Positions 33,824-43,434 of a stretch of 47,596 bases of DNA are shown here, piece after piece. The stretch covers positions 1 through 47,596 of the forward strand of contig JACDAQ010000051.1 of NCBI GenBank assembly GCA_013695355.1, given 5' to 3'. This stretch comes from Candidatus Protochlamydia sp. (GTDB lineage Bacteria; Chlamydiota; Chlamydiia; Chlamydiales; Parachlamydiaceae). Positions within the stretch are counted from its first letter, which is position 1. Each line of letters opens with the position of its first letter. The notes below the pieces were generated by a model, which worked only from the letters and a program-made list of their open reading frames with translations, was not told where the DNA came from and did no database searches. A program made the position numbers and the translations under genes.

Positions 33824-35056
33824 TTACTTAAACCGAAGAATGATGTCCTGAAGCCCAGCCTCCAACCGGTCGATTTCTTCAAAGGTATTATAAAAAGCAA
33901 ATGAAGCGCGGGCAGTCGCCGGCAGTTTAAAAAATTCCATGACCGGCTGAGCGCAGTGATGTCCGGTCCGAACTGCAATGCCTTTTAAATCCAAAAATGT
34001 GCCGATATCAAGGGCATGCATCCCTTCAATCACAAAACTGATCAAAGCTCCTTTTTGAGGGGCCTCCCCAATAATGCGGAGAGATGGAATGTGGGATAGT
34101 TTATCCGTTGCATATTTAAATAATTCATGCTCGTAAGCCTGAATGTTTTCCAGACCTATGGTGTTTAAATAATCGATAGCCGCTCCAAGACCGATGACTT
34201 CAGCAATCATTGGAGTGCCGGCTTCAAACTTTAATGGCAAGGTGTTGTAAGATGTTTTAGAGAAAGTTACCTTATCAACCATATCACCACCGCCCTGATA
34301 AGGGGGCATCTGGTCCAGTAACTCAGCTCTGCCATATAAAATTCCTATTCCAGTCGGTCCCATGAGCTTATGCCCGGAAAAAACAAAAAAATCAGCTCCC
34401 ATTTTTTGAAGATCTATTTTTAAATGAGGGGCGCTTTGAGCTCCGTCAATCAAAACTTTCGCACCCGCCTGATGGGCGGCTTTTATCATTTCTTCAATAG
34501 GATTAATCGTCCCCAATGAATTGGCAATATGCACAAGAGCAACCAAACGGGTTTTGGGAGTTAATAGCTTAAGATATTCATCGAACAGAAGCTCCCCTTT
34601 ATCATTCATCGGGATCACTTTTAGTATAGCTCCGCGGTCTTCGCAAAGGATCTGCCAGGGAACGATATTGGAATGATGTTCCATGGCGCTGATAAGAATT
34701 TCGTCCCCAGGCTTTACAAAAGCCTTACCGAAAGAATAAGCCACCATATTGATCGATTCTGTAGTGCCTCGAGTAAAAATAATTTCTTCAGCTTTTTCGG
34801 CGTTCAACAGCTCTTTTACCTTCAAACGTGTTTTTTGATACTCAGCCGACGAGTGCGTGGACAGTTCATAGACAGCGCGGTGGACAGTTCCATAGTGATT
34901 AATATAAAAATCAGAAATGGCATCAATTACCGCTCTAGGTTTTTGGGCAGTTGCGGCCGAATCCAAATAAGCAAGAGGATTTCCATGCATCGATTTTTCA
35001 AGCATTGGAAAATCTTTTCTGATTTTTAAAACATCCAATCGTTGAAAATCTTGCAT
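33824..35056 (-). CDS. sufS: Cysteine desulfurase SufS
   Basis: A 410-residue PLP enzyme of the group II cysteine desulfurases, supplying persulfide sulfur for Fe-S clusters. The PLP lysine is K230 in FSGHKLMGPTG, the aspartate-glutamine pair is in LIDGAQSAPH, and the catalytic cysteine is C368 in VRTGHHCAQP. Full length. Its start overlaps the sufD stop by one base, and its stop abuts the tsaC/sua5 start. No SufE or SufU partner lies in the window. Confidence 0.95.
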   Translation of the reverse strand: MQDFQRLDVLKIRKDFPMLEKSMHGNPLAYLDSAATAQKPRAVIDAISDFYINHYGTVHRAVYELSTHSSAEYQKTRLKVKELLNAEKAEEIIFTRGTTESINMVAYSFGKAFVKPGDEILISAMEHHSNIVPWQILCEDRGAILKVIPMNDKGELLFDEYLKLLTPKTRLVALVHIANSLGTINPIEEMIKAAHQAGAKVLIDGAQSAPHLKIDLQKMGADFFVFSGHKLMGPTGIGILYGRAELLDQMPPYQGGGDMVDKVTFSKTSYNTLPLKFEAGTPMIAEVIGLGAAIDYLNTIGLENIQAYEHELFKYATDKLSHIPSLRIIGEAPQKGALISFVIEGMHALDIGTFLDLKGIAVRTGHHCAQPVMEFFKLPATARASFAFYNTFEEIDRLEAGLQDIILRFK

Positions 35057-36375
35057 CAGTTCTTTTTCCTTATATAACGGGCAACTCTTTCTGAGATACT
35101 ATTGCGTAGTGATTCCAAAGGTATCATTTGAATCACTTGTTCGGCAAAACCGTAAATCAGCAAATTTTTTGCCTCTTCTTCCGGGAACCCTCTTGTCTTC
35201 ATATAAAACAACTGCTCAATATCGAGCTGCCCGACTGTAGCGCCATGTGAGGCTTTTACATCATCTGCAAAAATTTCCAGATTAGGCTTGCTGTCTGCAT
35301 GGGCATGATCATTTAATAGCAAATTGTTGTTCAACTGGAAAGCTTCAGTTTTTTGGGCGGCCTGCCTGACCATGATCTTGCCTTCAAAACTTGAACGGCT
35401 AAAATCGTTAAGAACGCCTTTGAACAATTGATAAGAACGGCATTGGGGCGCCTGATGATCAATAAAAATATGAATGTGCGCTTCCCTCTTATCAGCAAGC
35501 ATCCATACACCGTTAAGCAATGCTTCGGCATTTTCTCCTGCTAGGATGACATGGTAGTCTGTCCGCACAGTCATGCTGCCTTCGGTCACACTTACGGTCT
35601 TAAAGGTTGACTTCCCCTTTAAAAAAGCTCTGACTGCTTCAAAATGCCAGGAATCAGGATGCTCCCCGTTTAAGATCTGCGTATAATGGACATGGGATTC
35701 TTCTTCCAGTACAAAATCAACGACCTGATTGACAAAATAGCCGTTATGGGCAAGCTGGCTTTGGGAAGATACGAGCTTTACATCCGATCGGGCCCCGGCA
35801 AATACATTAAGGCGGGGCATGACCATCGACAATTGATTTTTAGTATGTACAAGGTGAAGGAGCTGAATAGGAGCCTCCACAACTGTCTTTGGAGGAATAT
35901 AAAGAAAAGCCCCTTCTCGATGCAGTGCGCTATTGATAATGGCAAAAGGGTCTTTTTCTTCTTTAATAGATTTTGTCCAATGGTTGTTAAGCAGGGTACC
36001 AAAGGTTAATGCGGCCTCTTCCAAAGTTGAAACTACCACTTGGGATGGAATGCCTTCAGTCTTTGAAAGCTGGGGCATGTAACGGCCATTCACGAAGACC
36101 AGGCAGGAGTGGGCGCATTCATCCAAAATAAAGGGCTCAACCTGTTCCAGAGAGACTTCCGTCTCTACAAGCATTTCATAATTTTGTGAAAAAAGCTGGC
36201 GAAGCTTAATATAGCGGTAAACTTCAGTTTGTTTTGAAGGGAGGCCTAAGGTTAAAAAATGGTCCCAGGCTTTTTGACGGGATTTTTGCAAAGCATCTTT
36301 TTGGTTTGAAACCGATAGATGCTTTTCCAAAAGTGCTGTGAAAAGTTGCTTTTCCACCTCCAGGTCGACAATCAT
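35056..36375 (-). CDS. sufD: Fe-S cluster assembly protein SufD
   Basis: A 439-residue scaffold subunit of the SufBC2D complex. The beta-helix core bears typical blocks [68 protein letters not shown] and [24 protein letters not shown], followed by [14 protein letters not shown]-like text. The conserved histidine of KASHGATVG is present. It overlaps sufC by 4 bases (ATGA). Confidence 0.93.
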   Translation of the reverse strand: MIVDLEVEKQLFTALLEKHLSVSNQKDALQKSRQKAWDHFLTLGLPSKQTEVYRYIKLRQLFSQNYEMLVETEVSLEQVEPFILDECAHSCLVFVNGRYMPQLSKTEGIPSQVVVSTLEEAALTFGTLLNNHWTKSIKEEKDPFAIINSALHREGAFLYIPPKTVVEAPIQLLHLVHTKNQLSMVMPRLNVFAGARSDVKLVSSQSQLAHNGYFVNQVVDFVLEEESHVHYTQILNGEHPDSWHFEAVRAFLKGKSTFKTVSVTEGSMTVRTDYHVILAGENAEALLNGVWMLADKREAHIHIFIDHQAPQCRSYQLFKGVLNDFSRSSFEGKIMVRQAAQKTEAFQLNNNLLLNDHAHADSKPNLEIFADDVKASHGATVGQLDIEQLFYMKTRGFPEEEAKNLLIYGFAEQVIQMIPLESLRNSISERVARYIRKKN

Positions 36376-37133
36376 GATACGGCTCCCTCAGGTGTTTGGA
36401 CCAGCCAATCATATCCTTTACTTTCTAGCTCAAGGGCTAATTCGGCCCCGCCCGACTGCACGATTTTTCCGCCCAACATTACATGTACAAACTGTGGTTT
36501 TATATAGTCTAACAAACGTTGATAATGGGTAATAAGCAACAGCCCCATTTCAGGGCCCATCAACTGGTTCACCCCTCTTGCAACAATACGCATCGCGTCG
36601 ATGTCCAAACCTGAATCCGTCTCATCAAGAATGGCCAAAGCAGGACTTAAGACAGCCATCTGTAAAATTTCATTCCGTTTTTTTTCTCCACCCGAAAAAT
36701 TCTCATTCACATTCCTGGAACGAAGCTCGGGGCGGATTTCCATTTGCTTCATCTTTTCGTCCAAAAATTTCTCAAATTCCTCAGAGGTTAATTCCGGAAG
36801 CCCGTTAGCTCTTTTCTTCGCATTGAGTGCAATTTGCAAAAATTGGCTGTTGCTTACCCCAGGAATTTCTACAGGGTATTGGAAACTCATAAACAGCCCT
36901 GAATGGGCCCGGACTTCCGGTTCCAGCTCAAGTAAATTTTGCCCTTTAAACCAGACCTCGCCACCTGTAATTTCGTAGGCAGGATGGCCTGCAAGGACCT
37001 TTGCTAAGGTTGATTTCCCTGCTCCATTCGGGCCCATGACAGCGTGGATCTCTCCAGCCTTGATATGGAGGTTTACTCCCTTCAAAATGGGAGTTCCATC
37101 CACTGTTGCTGTCAAATCTTTTATCTCTAACAT
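36372..37133 (-). CDS. sufC: Fe-S cluster assembly ATPase SufC
   Basis: A 253-residue ABC-type ATPase with Walker [10 protein letters not shown] (34-42), the signature [11 protein letters not shown] (about 145-155) and Walker [13 protein letters not shown] (about 166-177). SufC powers the SufBCD scaffold. AAAGGA precedes ATG 37133. It lies 28 bases after sufB and overlaps sufD by 4 bases. Confidence 0.97.
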   Translation of the reverse strand: MLEIKDLTATVDGTPILKGVNLHIKAGEIHAVMGPNGAGKSTLAKVLAGHPAYEITGGEVWFKGQNLLELEPEVRAHSGLFMSFQYPVEIPGVSNSQFLQIALNAKKRANGLPELTSEEFEKFLDEKMKQMEIRPELRSRNVNENFSGGEKKRNEILQMAVLSPALAILDETDSGLDIDAMRIVARGVNQLMGPEMGLLLITHYQRLLDYIKPQFVHVMLGGKIVQSGGAELALELESKGYDWLVQTPEGAVS

Positions 37134-37161
37134 TTAGTTTATCCTTTAATTTATACCCGAA

Positions 37162-38607
37162 TCATCCTACGGAATTTTCAAGCTTAATTGCCAAAAGTTT
37201 TTGTGCTTCCGCAGCAAATTCAAGTGGAAGTTCCTTGATTACATCTTTGCAAAAACCATTTACAATCAGATTGACCGCGTCTTCTTTAGCGATGCCCCGT
37301 GACTGGAAGTAAAAAAGCTGCTCTTCATTTAATTTTGAGGTAGATGCCTCATGCTCAACCTGGCTGCTTGCATTTCCTACTTCGATATAAGGAAAAGTAT
37401 TCGCAGAACATTTGTCCCCGACCAGCATAGAATCGCATTGAGTATAATTACGCGCTCCTGCAGCCCTGGGAGCAATCTTTACTAGTCCTCTGTAGCTGTT
37501 ATGCGAGACGTCGGCCGAAATACCTTTTGAAATAATAGTAGAGCGGGTATTTTTGCCTAAGTGGATCATTTTTGTTCCTGTATCCGCCTGCATATGCCCA
37601 TTGGTCAAAGCAACCGAATAAAATTCTCCTACCGAATGGTCCCCTTGTAAAATGCAACTGGGGTATTTCCAAGTAATGGCAGCACCCACTTCAACTTGGG
37701 TCCATGAAATTTTTGAACGCACCCCCGCGCAGCGCCCTCTTTTGGTGACGAAATTGAACACGCCCCCCTCCCCAGTTTTTGGATTGCCCGAATACCAATT
37801 CTGCACGGTGGCATATTTGATTTGAGCATTGTCTAGAGCAACCAGTTCGACCACAGCAGCATGCAGTTGGTTGTTGGTAAATGCAGGAGCGGTACATCCT
37901 TCCAGATAGCTGACATAAGAGCCTTCTTCAGCGATGATTAACGTGCGCTCAAACTGTCCCGATTCCTTGTCATTAATTCTAAAATAAGTAGAGAGCTCCA
38001 TCGGGCAATGGACCCCTTTGGGAATATAGACGAAGGAACCGTCGGTAAAAACAGCCGAATTAAGCGTGGCAAAATAGTTGTCCCCGATTGGAACGACGCT
38101 GCCTAGATATTTCTTGATCAATTCGGGATGAGTATGCATGGCTTCTGAAATTGAACAAAGCACAACGCCTGCGTCCTCGATCTTTTTTTTGAAGGTTGTT
38201 CCAATCGAAACAGAATCGAAGATCATGTCAACAGCTACATTGCTAAGCCGTTTTTGTTCGTCTAATGGAATGCCGAGTCGTTCAAAAGTTCGCAATACTT
38301 CAGGATCCACTTCATCGAGGTTATTCAAGACGGGCTTTTTTTTCGGAGCGGAATAGTAGGTAATATTCTGATAATCAATTTTGGGATAGCGGACATTGGC
38401 CCATAAAGGCTCTTCTGATTCGAGCCATCTTTTATAGGCTTTCAAACGAAAGTCCAAAAGGAATTCAGGCTCATTTTTTTTTGCTGAGATGGCCCGGATC
38501 GTCTCTTCATTCAGCCCTTTGGGGAGGCTTTCGGTTTCAACATCCGTGACAAATCCATATTTATAGGCGCTCTCATCTGAAGTGAACATCGCCGATTCCT
38601 CGGTCAT
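37162..38607 (-). CDS. sufB: Fe-S cluster assembly protein SufB
   Basis: A 481-residue scaffold on which the nascent Fe-S cluster forms. Blocks include [104 protein letters not shown] and [21 protein letters not shown]. The cluster-ligand candidate cysteine in [11 protein letters not shown] is present. First gene of the minus-strand suf operon, served by the promoter at 38636-38664. ATG 38607 has AAAGGA seven bases upstream; another in-frame ATG follows at 38589. Confidence 0.97.
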   Translation of the reverse strand: MTEESAMFTSDESAYKYGFVTDVETESLPKGLNEETIRAISAKKNEPEFLLDFRLKAYKRWLESEEPLWANVRYPKIDYQNITYYSAPKKKPVLNNLDEVDPEVLRTFERLGIPLDEQKRLSNVAVDMIFDSVSIGTTFKKKIEDAGVVLCSISEAMHTHPELIKKYLGSVVPIGDNYFATLNSAVFTDGSFVYIPKGVHCPMELSTYFRINDKESGQFERTLIIAEEGSYVSYLEGCTAPAFTNNQLHAAVVELVALDNAQIKYATVQNWYSGNPKTGEGGVFNFVTKRGRCAGVRSKISWTQVEVGAAITWKYPSCILQGDHSVGEFYSVALTNGHMQADTGTKMIHLGKNTRSTIISKGISADVSHNSYRGLVKIAPRAAGARNYTQCDSMLVGDKCSANTFPYIEVGNASSQVEHEASTSKLNEEQLFYFQSRGIAKEDAVNLIVNGFCKDVIKELPLEFAAEAQKLLAIKLENSVG

Positions 38608-38635
38608 AAAAATCCTTTAAATTTTCTTTGAAAGT

Positions 38636-38664
38636 ATAATAACCTAACTAGCGAACACTGTCAA
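38636..38664 (-). promoter_or_regulatory. Strong sigma-70/66-type promoter of the suf operon
   Basis: On the minus strand: perfect -35 TTGACA (38664-38659), a 17-bp spacer, -10 TATTAT (38641-38636). Transcription should start near 38629, about 22 bases before sufB. No obvious Fe-S-regulator (IscR/SufR-type) palindrome overlaps it. Confidence 0.85.
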
Positions 38665-38715
38665 TGGAACAGTTTAATGAAGCATTGTATCAATATATAG
38701 CAAAAAAAAATTTTC

Positions 38716-38744
38716 TTGATTTCACACAATGGAAAAAGTATAAT
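38716..38744 (+). promoter_or_regulatory. Promoter of vapBC
   Basis: TTGATT (38716-38721), a 17-bp spacer and perfect TATAAT (38739-38744), starting about 20 bases before vapB. It diverges from the suf promoter, about 50 bases away. Confidence 0.8.
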
Positions 38745-38765
38745 CATGTGTAGATGGAGGTGGAT

Positions 38766-38966
38766 ATGGCAAGTAACATTGCATTTGATCCCTATTTATT
38801 AGAGGAAGCAGTTAGAATCGGTCATCATAAAACTAAAAAAGAAGCAATTAACTCAGCCTTAAAAGAATATATAATGAGGCATAAACAATTAAATTTAATA
38901 GAGTTTTTTGGAAAGGTAGATTTCGATGATGATTACGATTATAAAAAGGCTAGAAAAAAAAGATGA
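38766..38966 (+). CDS. vapB: Type II antitoxin, VapB family
   Basis: A 66-residue antitoxin. An N-terminal ribbon-helix-helix-like stretch ASNIAFDPYLLEEAVRIGHHKTKKEAINSALKEYI (about 2-37) binds DNA, and an acidic C-terminal tail (FGKVDFDDDYDYKKA) would block the toxin. It fits the DUF2191/VapB group. ATG 38766 is chosen because GGAGG sits at 38756-38760; the earlier ATG 38754 lies inside that signal. It overlaps vapC by 4 bases and is probably autoregulated at the promoter 38716-38744. Confidence 0.85.
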   Translation: MASNIAFDPYLLEEAVRIGHHKTKKEAINSALKEYIMRHKQLNLIEFFGKVDFDDDYDYKKARKKR

Positions 38967-39373
38967 ATGTGCTTATTGATACAAGCATATGGTCATTGGT
39001 ACTTAGAAGAAATCAAAAAATTAATGAAAATGATCTTACAAAAATTGTTGCGGATCTTATACAGGACTTTCGGGTTCGAATAATTGGCCCAATACGACAA
39101 GAAATCCTTTCTGGAATTTCCAATGAAAATCATTGTTTAAAAATACAAGAAATATTACGTTCTTTTGAGGATCTAGTCATAACTTCTTTTGAATATGAAC
39201 GAGCAGCAGAGATGTTCAATATCTGTCGAAAAAACGGGATTCAGGGCAGCCATATTGATTTTTTAATATGCGCTGCTGCAGAACGTTATGGACTAAGCAT
39301 TTTTACTTCAGATAATGATTTTAAAAATTACACCAAATATCTTCCCCTCCACCTGTTTAAGCCCACAATTTAA
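38963..39373 (+). CDS. vapC: PIN-domain ribonuclease toxin, VapC family
   Basis: A 136-residue PIN nuclease. Acidic active-site residues are D6 (NVLIDTSIW), E47 (RQEILSG), D99 (SHIDFLICA) and D117/D119 (TSDNDF), a full set. VapC toxins cut tRNAs or rRNA; the target here is unknown. It overlaps the vapB stop (ATGA), as expected for a coupled pair. Intact, so the module looks functional. Confidence 0.92.
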   Translation: MNVLIDTSIWSLVLRRNQKINENDLTKIVADLIQDFRVRIIGPIRQEILSGISNENHCLKIQEILRSFEDLVITSFEYERAAEMFNICRKNGIQGSHIDFLICAAAERYGLSIFTSDNDFKNYTKYLPLHLFKPTI

Positions 39374-39466
39374 TTTCCAAAATTGCTTGAAATTTATTAA
39401 TTATTAGATTTAAATGCCTCTAATAAACCATTTCATTCAAAAAGTTGCTCTACAGCCAGGACATCT

Positions 39467-40225
39467 ATGCTAACAATTTTAAAATCTTTAGTGCCTGAAA
39501 AAGTTAAAAACCGCATGAAAAGACTGCTTCGAAAAAGGGGCCTTTCCCATTGCAAACACTTAGGCAGAGAGCAGCTTTCCCATCTTTATCTTAAAGGTAA
39601 TGGAATTGAAATTGGCGCTTTGCACAATCCCCTTTATGTGAGTCATAATGCCAGGGTAAAGTACGTCGACAGAATGTCTCTAAATGATTTAAAATATCAT
39701 TATCCAGAGCTCAAAGACCTTCCCCTTGTCAATGTGGATATTATTGATAATGGCGAAAGCCTCTGCTCTATTTCAAATGGGACGCTTGACTTTGTCATCG
39801 CCAACCATTTTCTTGAACATTGTCAAAATCCTTTGTCAGCCTTATCGAATATGTTCCGCGTTCTAAAAAAAGGAGGGGTCCTTTATATCGCCCTTCCAGA
39901 TAAACGCTTCACATTCGACCATGACAGGCCCGTAACGTCCGTCGCACATATTCTAAAAGATTATAATGAAGGCCCTGACCAATCAAAAGTGCAGCATTTT
40001 GAAGAATGGGTCCGCCTGGTCGATAAAGTCAAAGATATCAAAGCAGCCCAAAAAGAAGTGGACCGCTTGTTAGAAATGGACTATAGCATTCACTTTCATG
40101 TATGGACGCAAAGTGAAATGCTTGAAATGTTTTTAGCTTTAAAAAATGAGCTCAAAATCTCTTTTGACGTGGAAGTCTGCCTCAAAAACGAGCATGAATT
40201 TATTCTCATTTTACGAAAAACATAA
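39467..40225 (+). CDS. SAM-dependent methyltransferase (class I)
   Basis: A 252-residue Rossmann-type methyltransferase. Motif I is atypical (NGIEIGALHNPL, about residue 44), the motif II region is VKYVDRMSLNDL, and motif IV/V LDFVIANHFLEHCQNP is followed by MFRVLKKGGVLYIALPD. The C-terminus (about 150-252) has a helical substrate domain with an HVWTQSEMLEMF segment. Similar proteins act on glycans or lipids in polysaccharide clusters; the substrate is unknown. CAGGA precedes ATG 39467. Confidence 0.8.
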   Translation: MLTILKSLVPEKVKNRMKRLLRKRGLSHCKHLGREQLSHLYLKGNGIEIGALHNPLYVSHNARVKYVDRMSLNDLKYHYPELKDLPLVNVDIIDNGESLCSISNGTLDFVIANHFLEHCQNPLSALSNMFRVLKKGGVLYIALPDKRFTFDHDRPVTSVAHILKDYNEGPDQSKVQHFEEWVRLVDKVKDIKAAQKEVDRLLEMDYSIHFHVWTQSEMLEMFLALKNELKISFDVEVCLKNEHEFILILRKT

Positions 40226-40530
40226 GTATTATAGACCATTTTTATTAGGAATTTTCCTATAAATTTAGTAGCAAAAATATACTATATGGCAAGTCAATAA
40301 ATTGATCCTTTAGCCTAGTGCTCAGTTTTAAGCGTTAATAATGGTTTACTGAGCACTAGGCTGTCTGCATTTCAAGCAAATAAACTTTCCCTGCCGCAAT
40401 TTATTTTAGCGCGTAAATTTATGCTTTTTACAAGTTGGCCTTTTAAATAATATTGAATTTTTGTTGCCATTGTTTATTCAATAATGCTAAGATTGAAGTA
40501 CGTTTAATAAGCTAATAAAAGGAGCTTAAA
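40226..40530. other. Intergenic region after the methyltransferase
   Basis: About 300 AT-rich bases with no gene. The strong inverted repeat 40312-40362 is the only structure, followed by an AAGGAG ribosome-binding site for the small ORF at 40531. Confidence 0.45.
40312..40362. repeat. 15-bp perfect inverted repeat
   Basis: Arms 40312-40326 (AGCCTAGTGCTCAGT) and 40348-40362 are exact reverse complements with a 21-base loop. No T-run follows. It could terminate the methyltransferase transcript or be the remains of a small transposable repeat; similar ends were not seen elsewhere in the window. Confidence 0.6.
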
Positions 40531-40671
40531 ATGACACCCAAGCCCTATGATAAGAAATCACCCTCAGGTGGATCTTTCTCTAGTAAGTCAATTTTTTCAA
40601 ATGCCGCTAATTTGTCTCATCTTTCTCTTCTTCTCCTTCTTCCCCTTATGGTGATGGCTCTAGCCGTCTAA
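40531..40671 (+). CDS. 46-residue protein with serine-rich start and hydrophobic C-terminal tail
   Basis: ATG 40531 is preceded by AAGGAG at the ideal distance. It encodes MTPKPYDKKSPSGGSFSSKS, a short polar stretch, then LSLLLLLPLMVMALAV at the C-terminus, like a tail-anchored small membrane protein. Alternatively a frameshift near 40615-40625 would join the start to a Ser/Pro-rich frame that runs to about 40690. No homolog is known to me. The strong ribosome-binding site is the main argument for translation. Confidence 0.5.
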   Translation: MTPKPYDKKSPSGGSFSSKSIFSNAANLSHLSLLLLLPLMVMALAV

Positions 40672-40828
40672 CCATTTTTCAATTTTAATTTTTTATTACA
40701 GTCTTAGTGTTTTTTTTTCAGATTGTTTTTTGCATTACTTTATAATTGCACACGCATTTATTTAATTTTAGCAATTCTCATTTTGAATAAAAACTTATAA
40801 ATAATTTTTTTTTAAAAATAGGATTTTT

Positions 40829-42058
40829 ATGTTTTGTTCAATCAAAAATAATTCTTTGTTTGATATTGTTTTTTCTTCAAATTTTATTAAAAATGAACCT
40901 TATATTAAAGGGGTTCAATACGTTAATAAAACTCAAAATATGGACCAATGTAAGAAATTTATTCATTTGGGACAATTAATATTAATGATCTGTGAAGAGA
41001 CTGTTCAAGCCATCACAGCTTGTCATTATAAGCAATTTGATGCTCTCGTAAAAAACTTTGGTTGTCAAATTACGGCTTTAGAAAACTTTGAGATATCCGA
41101 TCAACCCGATATAAAAAACGAGGCATGGGCGATACAGCTTTGCGTCAAAAAAAATTTAGAGCATTTAAAATCGATTCAAAATAAGCCTCCGTTAGAACAT
41201 AACATAAGAGGTTTTGAAGATTACTTGAATCAACTTAAGGTAACTATTTTGGTATCAGATCCAATGGCGCGCTTAATTCGGTTTAAAATTTTGAATATTA
41301 TTAATTCAAATAAAATCCTTGTAGATAAAGATGGGATCAGAAGAGAAGTGCCTATTACGAAAATTGAAAATTTAAAGAAAAGAATAAAAAACCTGCCAAT
41401 CACAACGCAAGAGATGAAAGCATTGGAAAAATTTCCTTTTAAATCTTGGGTGGAGGGACTTCAATTGGAAGAATCGGAAAAAGCTGTCCGGTACATCCAA
41501 TCTATGGCAAAAACTATTCTATGTCCAGATAGAGACGGTATTTTAGGAGAAATGCTGAGCGATGAGTTTGTCCGCATTTCAAAAAAATCAAAACCGCAAG
41601 TAAAATCCCAGCCGCAGCTGCATTCCTGCGAAGCTGCCGTCAGATGTATTAAGGGATATGTATTGATAAAAAATAAGCTTTTTTTAGGGGAATTCCCGAG
41701 GGAAGGGGCGCAGCCTGTCAGGCAAATGATCAAAATGCCCGAAGGGCTATTTTTGACGGAAGATGAAGAAAAGTTATTAGATCATCAAACTGCTGTTTTC
41801 GTGATAGAGGTCCTGATGGCCAGCCACGTTAACCGCGATGCTATCAAGATGATCATTTCCGAAGCTGGAATTGTTAATTTCGTCAATGCCACTGTTTCCA
41901 GACTGCCCCAATACCTGGAAGGGACAGATGGAGAAAAATTGCAGGACGATGCCATTCAGGAAGATATTCAGGCTTATCATAACGATAAGTACAAAGAAAT
42001 TTATCAAATGGCTGAAATAGAGCATATTTATACTTCAAGCTGGCAGGATGAAAAATGA
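40829..42058 (+). CDS. Unassigned protein upstream of the POT transporter
   Basis: A 409-residue soluble protein, helical and without recognisable domain. It has many charged residues, a cysteine-containing N-terminal half and a conserved-looking FLGEFPREGAQPVRQMIKMPEGLFLTEDEE segment near 285-320. No signal peptide. AGGA lies five bases before ATG 40829. It overlaps the transporter gene by 4 bases (ATGA), so it is co-translated with it. The first third is much more AT-rich than the rest. It could be a chlamydia-specific protein; I have no function to offer. Confidence 0.75.
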   Translation: MFCSIKNNSLFDIVFSSNFIKNEPYIKGVQYVNKTQNMDQCKKFIHLGQLILMICEETVQAITACHYKQFDALVKNFGCQITALENFEISDQPDIKNEAWAIQLCVKKNLEHLKSIQNKPPLEHNIRGFEDYLNQLKVTILVSDPMARLIRFKILNIINSNKILVDKDGIRREVPITKIENLKKRIKNLPITTQEMKALEKFPFKSWVEGLQLEESEKAVRYIQSMAKTILCPDRDGILGEMLSDEFVRISKKSKPQVKSQPQLHSCEAAVRCIKGYVLIKNKLFLGEFPREGAQPVRQMIKMPEGLFLTEDEEKLLDHQTAVFVIEVLMASHVNRDAIKMIISEAGIVNFVNATVSRLPQYLEGTDGEKLQDDAIQEDIQAYHNDKYKEIYQMAEIEHIYTSSWQDEK

Positions 42059-43434
42059 ACAGACAGCCCCGTGCATTATATTTGTTAAACTTTATTTCGA
42101 TGTGGGAATGCTTCAGCTATTATGGGATGAGGTCATTGTTAGTGCTATTTATGATCCATGAAATGTCCTTAAACGACAGTCAGGCATTCGGGCTATATGC
42201 ACTCTATATCACGTTGATTGAGTTAGGAGGAATGGCGGGCGGTATTATAGCCGACCGCTTTTTAGGCCTAAAGCTTTCCATAGTCATAGGCGGATGGACG
42301 ATCATGCTTGGTCACCTCTGCCTAATCATACCATCCCAGGAAGCTTTTTTCCTGGGTTTAGGCACAATCATCGCAGGGACCAGTCTTTTTCGTTCAAATG
42401 TGGCGGCCCTTTTAGGTGAATTTTATCAAGATAATGATCCCCGGCGAGAAGCGGGATATACTATTTATTATAGCGGCATTAACATCGGAGGCTTTTTAGC
42501 CTCCCTTTCATGTGCATATGCCGCCGAAATTTATGGCTGGCACGCTGGTTTCAGCTTGGCAGCTTTTGGCATGCTGCTCGGAAACATTTGCCTGCTGTGG
42601 AAATGGAATATGCTGGCTGAAATTAAATCCCCTGATCTTATCAAACAAAAAACTTTGATAGGTATTTTGGGTTTAACTTTGGCCGGGCCTTTTTTCGCCT
42701 TTGCGCTTTACTATAAGGAATTCACCGCCCTGTTTGTCCCTTTATTGGCGCTAGGAGGAATTTGTTTTGCCATCCGACAAACTGCAACCTGCACGCCGAA
42801 ACAAAAGTCCGGTTTTAACTTTTTGGCGGTATTGATTATGTTCTTAATCATTTTTTATGTATGCGAAGAGCAGTTAGGATCTTCACTTGTTTTGTTTGCC
42901 GAACGGCATGTTGACAGAAAAACCCTTTTTGGAATAATCCCAGCAGCTTCGCTAATTACATTCAATCCTTCGACCATCCTGATTGCCGGGCCTCTATTAG
43001 CACGCTTCATCAATGGGCCCATTAAAGGACTGAATAAGATAATGATCGGTTTTTCGTTATTAGGAAGTGCCTTTTATACATTGTATGCCGGCTGCATGCT
43101 GGCCGATTCCAATGAAGTCATTCCTTTAGTCTATGCCGCTGCAAGCATTATTATGATAGCCCTTGGCGAATTGTTTATTGCGCCGACTGTATTCTCTTAT
43201 GCGTCTCAAGCCGCACCCCGTCATTTGCAGGGGATAACGATGGGAATGGTGACCATGGGGTTTGCCTTAGCCAACCTATTCAGCGGTTTTTTGAGCCAAA
43301 AAATGGTTGGTTCAGAGGAGGGCAGCTCAATGAACGTTTATTCCGAAATCTTTGGAATAATAGGATTTGCTGTGCTTTGTATAGCGGCATTTTTATTAAT
43401 ATTAAATTTTCGAAAAAAGGCGGTAGCCATATGA
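42055..43434 (+). CDS. Proton-dependent oligopeptide (POT) transporter
   Basis: A 459-residue major-facilitator protein of the POT/PTR2 family with about 12-14 membrane helices. The N-terminal ExxER-like region appears as WECFSYYGMRSLLVLFM, GGIIADRFLG is the classic MFS loop, and FYSGINIGGF-type text appears as IYYSGINIGGFLASLSCAYAAE; SPKMV-like variants occur in the C-terminal half. Probably imports di- or tripeptides. The family E of ExxER is reduced here to one glutamate before CFSYYG, so proton-coupling residues may differ. It overlaps the upstream unknown gene and the downstream aminopeptidase by 4 bases each, so the three form a tight operon. Confidence 0.88.
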   Translation: MNRQPRALYLLNFISMWECFSYYGMRSLLVLFMIHEMSLNDSQAFGLYALYITLIELGGMAGGIIADRFLGLKLSIVIGGWTIMLGHLCLIIPSQEAFFLGLGTIIAGTSLFRSNVAALLGEFYQDNDPRREAGYTIYYSGINIGGFLASLSCAYAAEIYGWHAGFSLAAFGMLLGNICLLWKWNMLAEIKSPDLIKQKTLIGILGLTLAGPFFAFALYYKEFTALFVPLLALGGICFAIRQTATCTPKQKSGFNFLAVLIMFLIIFYVCEEQLGSSLVLFAERHVDRKTLFGIIPAASLITFNPSTILIAGPLLARFINGPIKGLNKIMIGFSLLGSAFYTLYAGCMLADSNEVIPLVYAAASIIMIALGELFIAPTVFSYASQAAPRHLQGITMGMVTMGFALANLFSGFLSQKMVGSEEGSSMNVYSEIFGIIGFAVLCIAAFLLILNFRKKAVAI

